Source of the DNA: a virus
Strand: one strand, 5' to 3'
DNA: 21,907 bases
Virus record (IMG/VR): IMGVR_UViG_3300033146_004416
Location: 1 to 21,907 of that record
Both the position numbers and the translations under genes were made by a program. The notes under the pieces are model-generated. The model saw nothing but the letters and a program-made list of their open reading frames with translations. It made no database searches and was not told where the DNA came from. Positions 1 through 4,613 of this stretch are shown in pieces (position 1 is the stretch's first letter; each line of letters starts with the position of its first letter).

Positions 1-126
1 TTGAACAAGAAGTTCCTCTGCGTTAGATAAATTAGTATTATCTTCACTATACCGATAAACGTTCTTATCGTTAATTATCGCATCTTTAATTGCTGCTACA
101 GCGTTTACTATTTCTTTCCTACTCAT
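1..126 (-). CDS. Small hypothetical protein, 3' end outside window
   Basis: This leftward reading frame starts with ATG at 126 and runs off the left edge without a stop, so only its first 42 residues are visible (begins MSRKEIVNAVAAIKDA). The start is well supported: AAGAGG lies at 135-140, eight bases upstream, in the same cassette that precedes the next two genes. The visible part is mixed-charge and probably helical, with no motif or membrane segment that I recognise. It is the last visible member of a row of tiny leftward genes each carrying its own promoter, a layout typical of phage early host-takeover or accessory genes. No function can be assigned. Confidence 0.6.
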   Translation of the reverse strand, partial: MSRKEIVNAVAAIKDAIINDKNVYRYSEDNTNLSNAEELLVQ

Positions 127-134
127 CTTTATTA

Positions 135-175
135 CCTCTTGATACTATTATACTATATTACTATAATTCTCTATT
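135..175 (-). promoter_or_regulatory. Promoter/ribosome-site cassette A
   Basis: On the minus strand, TATAAT (147-152) is followed by AGTATC and AAGAGG (135-140). The sequence from about 160 down to the start codon is nearly identical to the cassettes before the genes starting at 404 and 659. Seventeen bases upstream of TATAAT is AATAGA (170-175), a weaker version of the TTTAGA found at the sister promoters; the spacer begins GAATTATA as in two of them. Confidence 0.55.
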
Positions 176-404
176 CAAAAAATGAAAATATATCCTCTGC
201 CATCTCACTATTTTTTTTATATAACCTTTCACCTTTTATCTTATAAACAGCCAAAGATCTCCTGTTAGGATAAGTTGCCTGTATGCAAATATATCTATTG
301 TTTCCATACTTGAAAAACCTTATATCATCATGTCTGTAAAGAGGAGCACTATCTTCTCTTAAAAACCTTTTTTCTGCCTTTGCTTTCAACTCAATATCTG
401 TCAT
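171..404 (-). CDS. Hypothetical small phage protein (77 aa)
   Basis: A 77-residue charged protein beginning MTDIELKAKAEKRF, with a basic, aromatic middle (RHDDIRFFKYGNNRYICIQ) and ending SFFE. A longer GTG start at 413 and an ATG at 410 exist, but the ribosome site AAGAGG (413-418) sits eight bases before the ATG at 404, exactly as in the neighbouring cassettes, so 404 is preferred. The predicted pattern is helix followed by beta strands, compatible with a small globular protein. I recognise no family. It is one of three adjacent small leftward genes with duplicated control regions, which suggests independent early expression of accessory functions. Confidence 0.6.
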   Translation of the reverse strand: MTDIELKAKAEKRFLREDSAPLYRHDDIRFFKYGNNRYICIQATYPNRRSLAVYKIKGERLYKKNSEMAEDIFSFFE

Positions 405-412
405 CTTCATCA

Positions 413-443
413 CCTCTTGATACTATTATACTATATCTCTAAA
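413..443 (-). promoter_or_regulatory. Promoter/ribosome-site cassette B
   Basis: TATAAT (425-430, minus strand) is followed by AAGAGG (413-418), matching the sister cassettes almost base for base. TTTAGA (438-443) is only seven bases from TATAAT here, as if about ten bases of spacer (one helical turn) had been deleted relative to cassette C. The promoter may therefore be weaker or use another upstream contact. Confidence 0.5.
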
Positions 444-659
444 TTATTTCTTTAATATTTCGGAAAAATATTGGTTAAACCAAGTAGAAAAGAACTTGCT
501 TAAAAAAATACTCTTCATCTGATCAAAGTCTTTAAAACCAAAAGTAATAGCAATATCTTCCTGTTCATCAATATCTATCTTGGATATAATATCTTCTGCA
601 CTATTACCCAGATAAGCTAAAATATCACCATGTTCTCTAATAATACTTGCAATTGTCAT
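444..659 (-). CDS. Hypothetical small acidic phage protein (71 aa)
   Basis: A 71-residue protein beginning MTIASIIREHGDILAYLG and ending FSEILKK. It has an acidic middle (DIDEQEDIAITFGF) and an aromatic C-terminal helix (FFSTWFNQYFSEIL). A GTG start three codons earlier is possible, but AAGAGG at 668-673 gives the standard eight-base spacing to the ATG at 659. No motif is recognisable. The gene's 3' end contains part of the promoter region of the next small gene, so the row is extremely compact. It could be an early host-interaction protein, but that is inferred only from its size, promoter and position. Confidence 0.6.
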   Translation of the reverse strand: MTIASIIREHGDILAYLGNSAEDIISKIDIDEQEDIAITFGFKDFDQMKSIFLSKFFSTWFNQYFSEILKK

Positions 660-667
660 CTTTATCA

Positions 668-708
668 CCTCTTGATACTATTATACTATATCTCTATAAT
701 TCTCTAAA
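668..708 (-). promoter_or_regulatory. Promoter/ribosome-site cassette C (best-formed copy)
   Basis: On the minus strand TTTAGA (703-708), a 17-base spacer, TATAAT (680-685) and AAGAGG (668-673) lie in order before the ATG at 659. The -10 region sits in a near-tandem ATAGTAT-A-ATAGTAT, which could also be an operator. The hexamers and spacing fit a sigma70-type promoter with a very short leader. Confidence 0.6.
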
Positions 709-779
709 TTAAATAATAGATATTATTATTAATAACTTCTAATATTCTTTCAAAGGATAATAGAACTTCTTATACTACT

Positions 780-808
780 ATTATAAACTATGGATATAAT
801 TCTCTAAA
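780..808 (-). promoter_or_regulatory. Orphan leftward promoter
   Basis: TTTAGA (803-808), a 17-base spacer beginning GAATTATA, and TATAAT (780-785) repeat the cassette C promoter on the minus strand. Between this promoter and cassette C (about 70-110 bases) there is no ATG or GTG frame and the only TTG frame stops within five codons. It would make a leader of about 110 bases in front of the 71-aa gene or a short non-coding transcript. Confidence 0.45.
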
Positions 809-809
809 T

Positions 810-836
810 AAAAAAACCCTCTTATTTCTAAGAGGG
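810..836 (-). terminator. Rho-independent terminator (leftward)
   Basis: Arms 817-824 and 829-836 form a perfect 8-bp stem (CCCTCTTA / TAAGAGGG) with a 4-base loop. On the minus strand it is followed by seven T (810-816). It lies about 70 bases past the stop of the secreted-protein gene and ends the replication operon before the orphan promoter. Confidence 0.9.
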
Positions 837-872
837 CTAAAAATATAATACAATTAAGATATATATAACTAT

Positions 873-898
873 GCAAAGTTACTATTAGTAACTTTTGC
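873..898. repeat. Inverted repeat (hairpin) between gene end and terminator
   Basis: AAAGTTACT (875-883) and AGTAACTTT (887-895) form a perfect 9-bp stem with a 3-base loop, extendable by GC at each end with one bulge. It lacks a T-run in either direction, so it is not a classic terminator. Its core is GTTACTA-T-TAGTAAC, an inverted pair of the heptamer seen before four virion genes. Confidence 0.6.
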
Positions 899-906
899 TT
901 TCTTAG

Positions 907-1269
907 TTACTCTACTCTATCGAAAATTAATACATCATACTCTTCAAAAGAAGGTACCCAACACATCAATATGTACTTGTCAGTTGCCTCACTATAAGAG
1001 AAAGAGTTATTATAGATATCACCTATAGCAAAACGTCTCTCTCCATCTACCTCTAGTGTTTTCCATCCATACATATCCTGTGTCTTATTATCAACTAGGA
1101 TGATCTTGTCTTCTATTAGATAGATAGTATAAATATAGTCAGCAGGATGAATAGTTCCCAAAGTAAAAGATGTACCATCACTCTGAAACTTGCCGTTATC
1201 AAGTGAGAATACACTCACAACCGAAATAACTAAAAGGGTGAATATTGCTATTGTTCTTTTCATATTCAT
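907..1269 (-). CDS. Secreted protein with N-terminal signal peptide (120 aa)
   Basis: The N-terminus has a basic start (MNMKRT), a hydrophobic stretch (IAIFTLLVISVVSVF) and a likely signal-peptidase site after VFS, so the mature protein of roughly 97 residues should be exported. No cysteine follows the site, so it is not a lipoprotein. The mature part is beta-rich and acidic with aromatics (ADYIYTIYLIEDKIILVD) and has no recognised domain. The start at 1269 has AGGTAG upstream; a second ATG at 1263 is possible. It ends the replication operon just before a strong terminator. Exported phage proteins made outside the virion module are often superinfection-exclusion or cell-surface-modifying proteins, but nothing in the sequence proves that here. 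Confidence 0.7.
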   Translation of the reverse strand: MNMKRTIAIFTLLVISVVSVFSLDNGKFQSDGTSFTLGTIHPADYIYTIYLIEDKIILVDNKTQDMYGWKTLEVDGERRFAIGDIYNNSFSYSEATDKYILMCWVPSFEEYDVLIFDRVE

Positions 1270-1298
1270 ATTATACTACCTATTACCGTTTCTCTAAA
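1270..1298 (-). promoter_or_regulatory. Candidate promoter for the secreted-protein gene
   Basis: TTTAGA (1293-1298), a 17-base spacer and TATAAT (1270-1275) occur on the minus strand, matching the orphan promoter and cassette C in hexamers and spacing. It lies inside the 3' end of the 42-aa gene. TATAAT touches the first ATG, so a transcript from here would start near the second ATG (1263) and be almost leaderless. Confidence 0.4.
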
Positions 1299-1411
1299 TT
1301 ATCCATTACATAATTACTAAGATCTCTGACATCCCACTCTAATTGTTCTATTCTACTATTTAACTCTGAAATAATATCTACTAGTATCTTGATCTTCTTA
1401 TCATCTTCCAT
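1283..1411 (-). CDS. Short coiled-coil-like protein (42 aa)
   Basis: A 42-residue frame beginning MEDDKKIKILVDIISELN and ending MDNLEKR. Hydrophobic residues recur at about three- and four-residue steps (I, L, I, L, I, L, W, V, L), as in an amphipathic helix or short coiled coil. It starts 17 bases after the stop of the replication initiator gene, and AGGAG overlaps that stop (1424-1430 region), so translation is probably coupled. The AGGAG-to-ATG distance of about 12 bases is long, though the intervening bases are purine-rich. No transmembrane segment is present. It may be a small partner of the replication protein or simply a short hypothetical protein. Confidence 0.5.
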   Translation of the reverse strand: MEDDKKIKILVDIISELNSRIEQLEWDVRDLSNYVMDNLEKR

Positions 1412-1427
1412 TTTTCTTCTTCTTCTC

Positions 1428-2726
1428 CTAATTATTTTCGGCGTCTATTAACTTCAACGCCTCACGCAGTTCATCATCAATTTCTTGTTGAGTTACTGGT
1501 TTTGCTTTTTCTAATTCTTTTGCTTTTTCTAATTCTTGTTCTTGCTTTATTTCTAATAAAGTTTTCTCTAATAACTCTTCATGTGTTGTTTCCTCTTGAT
1601 ATAATTTTTCTTTAATTAATAAATACATCTTATCACGAACTTGGATATGCTTATTATTATCACGAGTATAATAATTTTCAGGAACATCCAAATTTAAAAT
1701 ACTACATATTGCATGTTGATATTCATAGTTATCATACATATAATTATTTCCATGAAAATATTCTTTACCTATTTGATCTATTACATCCTTGTATATTAGG
1801 TATATATAATTATCTTCATATATCTTTATTACTTTATTTTTCCATATTTCCTGTTTTTTTTGAAGTTTTATATATTTTTTAATATCTATTTGATCTCTTG
1901 CATAGTTTGATAAATTATTCCAGTGTTTTATTAATAAATATATTTTAGCAGTATGATCTTGATCAAACTTATCTAATTCTTTATATTTTAAAGAACCTTT
2001 CCAATATTGAATATATGAAAGTAATTCTTTTTTATATTTGAATAATTTATATTCTTTTATATCTTTGGTATTTGGTACATAATTCTTTTGAATATGGTAG
2101 TCAAATACTTTTAATAATTTAGTAAATTGCTCAGCTTCTTGTTTATTCAGTTTATTTCCAAAAGTAGTAGTAGTATCTTCTGTACTACTACTTGATCTAA
2201 TACCCTGTTCTAATAGGGTGCCATTTTCGTCATCGTTTTTGCATCGTTTTGGCATCGTTTTTGCACCGTTTTGGCAGGTATGCCGAGTTTTGGCATCATC
2301 TTTATTCGTTAAAATAGTAACAGTATTATCTATATCTGGCTCATAGTTAATATATTTCTGTTTTTTTAGAAAGGGTGATAATTTCATAAACATAATATTG
2401 TGTGTCTTCAAAGTATTCTTTTCTTTTATTACCATGACGTCAATATATGTTAATTTAATTAATTTCTTTATACTTCTTTTTACACTTCTAATAGATGTAT
2501 TAGTCATATTTGATATTGTTTCTTGTGATGCCCAGGATGCAAGTTTTGTTGATGCGAACCTATATAATATTATTAATACTTTTAGATCTGTTTTATTAAG
2601 TCTATCATCAGATGCAACTTTTTCTGGAACTGCCGCATAAGGTAAAGTTGTATTTTCAGTCTCAGAAATTATCTGATAATTATTTTCTTTTAAATAATTA
2701 TTTATTTCTTTATCAATTTTTTTCAT
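1428..2726 (-). CDS. Phage replication initiator / replisome organizer candidate with winged-helix domain
   Basis: The 432-aa protein has a likely winged-helix domain at about residues 40-115: a DDRLNKTDLKVLIILYRFAS helix, SQETISNMTNTSIRSVKRSI as the helix-turn-helix, then LIKLTYIDV. This resembles the N-terminal DNA-binding region of phage replication initiators of the lambda O / DnaD-organizer type. A low-complexity linker (about 130-190, with SSSSTEDTTTT) follows, then a Lys/Tyr-rich domain and a charged C-terminal helix (about 385-432). The DNA encoding residues 151-165 consists of 11-bp tandem repeats, as expected of an initiator gene that contains its own origin. The start overlaps the upstream stop by ATGA (2723-2726). 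The family call comes from sequence pattern and context, not from a database match; a transcription regulator is the alternative. Confidence 0.65.
   Translation of the reverse strand: MKKIDKEINNYLKENNYQIISETENTTLPYAAVPEKVASDDRLNKTDLKVLIILYRFASTKLASWASQETISNMTNTSIRSVKRSIKKLIKLTYIDVMVIKEKNTLKTHNIMFMKLSPFLKKQKYINYEPDIDNTVTILTNKDDAKTRHTCQNGAKTMPKRCKNDDENGTLLEQGIRSSSSTEDTTTTFGNKLNKQEAEQFTKLLKVFDYHIQKNYVPNTKDIKEYKLFKYKKELLSYIQYWKGSLKYKELDKFDQDHTAKIYLLIKHWNNLSNYARDQIDIKKYIKLQKKQEIWKNKVIKIYEDNYIYLIYKDVIDQIGKEYFHGNNYMYDNYEYQHAICSILNLDVPENYYTRDNNKHIQVRDKMYLLIKEKLYQEETTHEELLEKTLLEIKQEQELEKAKELEKAKPVTQQEIDDELREALKLIDAENN
2232..2294. other. Iteron array, candidate origin of replication
   Basis: Four head-to-tail 11-bp units follow one another without gaps: ATCGTTTTTGC (2232-2242), ATCGTTTTGGC (2243-2253), ATCGTTTTTGC (2254-2264) and ACCGTTTTGGC (2265-2275). 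A degenerate fifth, ending GTTTTGGC, lies at 2284-2294. Eleven bases is not a codon multiple, so the encoded linker is not a peptide repeat and the conservation is at DNA level. The period places each unit on the same helix face. Lambda-like phages carry the origin as iterons in the linker region of the initiator gene, and this layout is the same. Confidence 0.65.
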
Positions 2727-3202
2727 ATGCTTCTGACTTTTAATAAATTACTTGCCTTTTTTGCAATTACATCTTTTACCATATCATCAACTAATTCTTT
2801 ATTTCTTTCTTGATCTACTTCTTCTTTGATAGTTTTCCAGGAAATTACTGATCCATCAATAACTCTGCATCTTTTACAAATAGATATTACATCCCCCAGG
2901 TTTTCTTTCCCCTTGGTTTCCCAGCTTTTCATGAATACTTTTCTTGCCTTATTGCCGCATCCTTCGCATATTGGAGTTTCTTTTAATTTTTCTTGAACTA
3001 TATTTTTCCAGTGTCTTGTATTAAGATAGTCCCAATATTTCATATTTTCATAGTCAGTTTCATCTAATAAATTATCAAAGTCATAATTATCTAAATTATC
3101 TATAGACTGTTTTGTTATTTTATCATATATTCCTATATCGAATTCTTCATCTAATAATTCTATTAATAATTCTATTACTTGTAATATCTCTTTTCTTTCC
3201 AT
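2723..3202 (-). CDS. HNH-like zinc-finger protein with altered catalytic residues (159 aa)
   Basis: Residues about 63-113 follow the spacing of an HNH nuclease finger: RHWKNIVQEKL, CEGC (C79, C82), then ENLGDVISICKRC (C109, C112). The four cysteines should bind zinc. Where active HNH enzymes carry His-His (before the Asn) and CxxCH at the end, this protein reads FMKSW and CKRCR, so the usual metal-binding and catalytic histidines are missing. The acidic, helical N-terminus (1-60) has no known motif. AAGGAG precedes the ATG at 3202, and the stop overlaps the initiator start, giving a two-gene coupled unit. A DNA-binding accessory role in replication or regulation fits better than cleavage. Confidence 0.55.
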   Translation of the reverse strand: MERKEILQVIELLIELLDEEFDIGIYDKITKQSIDNLDNYDFDNLLDETDYENMKYWDYLNTRHWKNIVQEKLKETPICEGCGNKARKVFMKSWETKGKENLGDVISICKRCRVIDGSVISWKTIKEEVDQERNKELVDDMVKDVIAKKASNLLKVRSI

Positions 3203-3349
3203 CTTCTTCTCCTTATATGGTATAATATATGCTATCGATGTATAACATTTAATGTTATTATTAAAAATAAATTAGTAATAACATAAAATACAACATTTGG
3301 TTGCATACTTATAGATGTAAGACAATAAAAAAAAAGGGGAGAATAGAAG
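3203..3349. promoter_or_regulatory. Divergent control region between the leftward and rightward arms
   Basis: This 147-bp gap separates the - strand replication operon from the + strand genes and must supply promoters in both directions. A leftward TATTAT-like -10 with AAGGAG lies near 3205-3225. A rightward candidate is TTGGTT (3297-3302), 18 bases, GACAAT (3321-3326); both matches are weak. The region also holds the 3242-3258 palindrome and further AACAT half-sites near 3278-3284 and 3291-3298. Confidence 0.5.
3242..3258. promoter_or_regulatory. Palindromic operator candidate
   Basis: ATAACATT-T-AATGTTAT is a perfect 8-bp inverted repeat around a single central base. It lies about 40 bases upstream of the leftward ATG at 3202, over the probable leftward -35 area. 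ATAACAT recurs at 3278-3284. The adjacent 3350-3562 gene encodes a ribbon-helix-helix-like protein that could bind it. Confidence 0.5.
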
Positions 3350-3562
3350 ATGTCAGAAAAGAGAAAAAGAAAGACTATACCTGAGGGATATGTAGTAACA
3401 AGGCTATTAATTCCAATAGAGTTAAATGAAATGTACAAGCAATTAGTAAAGAAACAAGGTTGGACTAAAGACTTTGCCATGACAAAGATGATAACAGATC
3501 TTATTATAGAATTAGAAAATAAAGATACTGACTATAAACAAGAGTTTCTTGCTAAAGTATAG
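3350..3562 (+). CDS. Ribbon-helix-helix-like DNA-binding protein candidate (70 aa)
   Basis: The first rightward gene encodes a 70-aa protein with a basic N-terminus (SEKRKRKTIPEGY). A likely beta strand (VTRLLIPI) and two helices (ELNEMYKQLVKKQGW and FAMTKMITDLIIELE) follow. Strand-helix-helix in this size class is typical of ribbon-helix-helix repressors, in which two strands pair in the dimer and enter the DNA major groove. AGGGGAGAATAGAAG before the ATG provides the ribosome site. Its position next to the divergent promoter region suggests control of one or both arms. The fold is inferred from pattern only; it could be another small helical phage protein. Confidence 0.5.
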   Translation: MSEKRKRKTIPEGYVVTRLLIPIELNEMYKQLVKKQGWTKDFAMTKMITDLIIELENKDTDYKQEFLAKV

Positions 3563-3595
3563 TTAGATCTTAATATCATACAAGGAGGTATCAAT

Positions 3596-3952
3596 TTGAT
3601 ACCAAAAGAAGAAGAAGGTTACTATTCTGAAGAAGGTTACTATTCTGAAGAAGAGATAGTAAAGAGAAAACAAAAATGGGCAGCGCTATTAGAAGAAGTT
3701 TGGATGTTACTTCCAGATGAAGAATACACTAATAACGGAGAGAATTGTAATGGTTGTAAACATTATTACTATCTGCATTCAGAAGAGTCTCTTATTCCAT
3801 TGTGTAAATTAGGGGATAATATAACTCAGGGTAAACATTGTTCCAAGTTTGAACCAGGACCAAGACCTAGTTTAGAAGATCAGGTCAATTTCATTGATAG
3901 TGAAATAAGAAAACTCATGTTAGATCTAGATGGGATAGCACCAGATGTATAA
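3596..3952 (+). CDS. Four-cysteine metal-binding-like protein (118 aa)
   Basis: Translation most likely begins at TTG 3596, because AAGGAGG (3582-3588) lies seven bases upstream and no ATG is close. The N-terminus carries a duplicated acidic-aromatic unit (EEGYYSEEGYYSEEE). A central domain has C51 and C54 (CNGC), C70 and C82, spaced as in a zinc- or iron-sulfur-binding knuckle, followed by a proline/glycine turn (EPGPRPS) and a C-terminal amphipathic helix. I do not recognise the family. The gene ends overlapping the next start by eight bases, so the two are probably co-translated. Confidence 0.55.
   Translation: MIPKEEEGYYSEEGYYSEEEIVKRKQKWAALLEEVWMLLPDEEYTNNGENCNGCKHYYYLHSEESLIPLCKLGDNITQGKHCSKFEPGPRPSLEDQVNFIDSEIRKLMLDLDGIAPDV
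3611..3646 (+). repeat. Perfect 18-bp tandem duplication
   Basis: Two identical 18-bp units (3611-3628 and 3629-3646) sit in frame at the start of the 4-Cys gene, duplicating the peptide EEGYYS. The identity at every base suggests a recent slippage event. Each unit also contains the heptamer GTTACTA, here probably by coincidence of codons. Confidence 0.8.
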
Positions 3953-4382
3953 TAATAAAGCTAAAGATGCCCAATGGGCAAGGAAAGAAACAGCCAAGTT
4001 TATTATTAATAACCCTCAATATTCTATATCTAGTGGAAGAGGTGATATAATAGATGGAAATACAGAGATATTTATCAGACATATTAAGTCTGACTATCCA
4101 CGTGTATTTCTAGAACGTGAGCCAACACCTATTTTACATCCTAACCAATTACCTTGGATGTTAACTCTAGATATCCACAAGGGTGATAAGGTAATATTCA
4201 AGATGCCAACCTGGTCAGAGAGATATGATCTTTTCAAATTAAGAAACTGGTATCTGAGTTTATTACTCGCTGATGATGGCCAAGAAATATTATCAACTCT
4301 CGGACGGTGGTATCCGGGTAATAGATATAATGGTTCTGGCTGGAATATTAACAAGGAAGACCTAAGTAGGTTCATCTCATAA
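3945..4382 (+). CDS. Hypothetical protein (145 aa)
   Basis: A 145-residue protein starting at the ATG that overlaps the previous stop. No strong ribosome site is visible (GGGATAG about nine bases upstream), so translation is probably coupled. It mixes helix (AKDAQWARKETAKFI) with aromatic, basic segments (SDYPRVFLEREPTP, LPWMLTLDIHKGDKVIF) and ends with WYPGNRYNGSGWN and a short helix. It has no cysteine, signal or membrane stretch. I do not recognise it. It is the last gene before the terminator at 4411, and its neighbours are small regulatory-looking genes. Confidence 0.55.
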   Translation: MYNNKAKDAQWARKETAKFIINNPQYSISSGRGDIIDGNTEIFIRHIKSDYPRVFLEREPTPILHPNQLPWMLTLDIHKGDKVIFKMPTWSERYDLFKLRNWYLSLLLADDGQEILSTLGRWYPGNRYNGSGWNINKEDLSRFIS

Positions 4383-4410
4383 TTCTTTTTCTAAATAAAC
4401 TAATAGTTTC

Positions 4411-4438
4411 CCCTCTTCTACTCCGGAAGAGGGTTTTT
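4411..4438 (+). terminator. Rho-independent terminator (rightward)
   Basis: Arms CCCTCTTC (4411-4418) and GAAGAGGG (4426-4433) form an 8-bp stem with a 7-base loop, followed by TTTTT (4434-4438). The ribosome site of the next gene begins straight after the T-run, with no obvious promoter between. Read-through, antitermination or an overlapping promoter must feed the genes downstream. Confidence 0.85.
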
Positions 4439-4457
4439 AAGGAGAAGGAGGGAGACA

Positions 4458-4613
4458 ATGATAGATAAGGCAAAATATTTATTAGAATATGGTGAAAATG
4501 AAGTACCATTTGACATAGTTAATTACATAGAAAGTGAATTAATAGATCCACCACCAATTTCAGTAATAAGAGATATATTACTCTTATATAGGGATATAAT
4601 TGATCAATATTAG
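4458..4613 (+). CDS. Small hypothetical protein (51 aa)
   Basis: A 51-residue frame beginning MIDKAKYLLEYGENEVPFD and ending LLLYRDIIDQY. AAGGAGGG (about 4445-4452) precedes the ATG at a good distance. The protein is acidic and predicted helical, with a proline turn (IDPPPIS) in the middle, and has no recognised motif. It is the first gene after the 4411 terminator and its end overlaps the next gene by 14 bases, so it probably acts as the leading cistron for the sigma-like gene. Confidence 0.5.
   Translation: MIDKAKYLLEYGENEVPFDIVNYIESELIDPPPISVIRDILLLYRDIIDQY

Noticed and set aside
2232-2294. Short regular repeats suggestive of a CRISPR array
   Set aside because: The units are 11 bp with no spacers between them and lie inside a coding sequence; this fits iterons, not CRISPR.
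2398-2640. Rightward reading frame of 80 codons
   Set aside because: It lies wholly antisense to the replication initiator, has no ribosome site and reads as low-complexity hydrophobic sequence; a shadow of the real gene.
3232-3480. Leftward reading frame of 82 codons across the divergent region
   Set aside because: It overlaps the 3350 gene antisense and the palindromic control region, with no ribosome site; a shadow frame.
3618-3642. GTTACTA copies at 3618 and 3636 as regulatory elements
   Set aside because: They lie in the in-frame tandem codon repeat of the 4-Cys gene, so coding explains them; they were not counted as late control elements.
4094-4375. Leftward reading frame of 93 codons
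   Set aside because: It is antisense to the 145-aa gene, and the rightward frame fits the operon by overlap with its neighbour; no promoter or ribosome site was seen.
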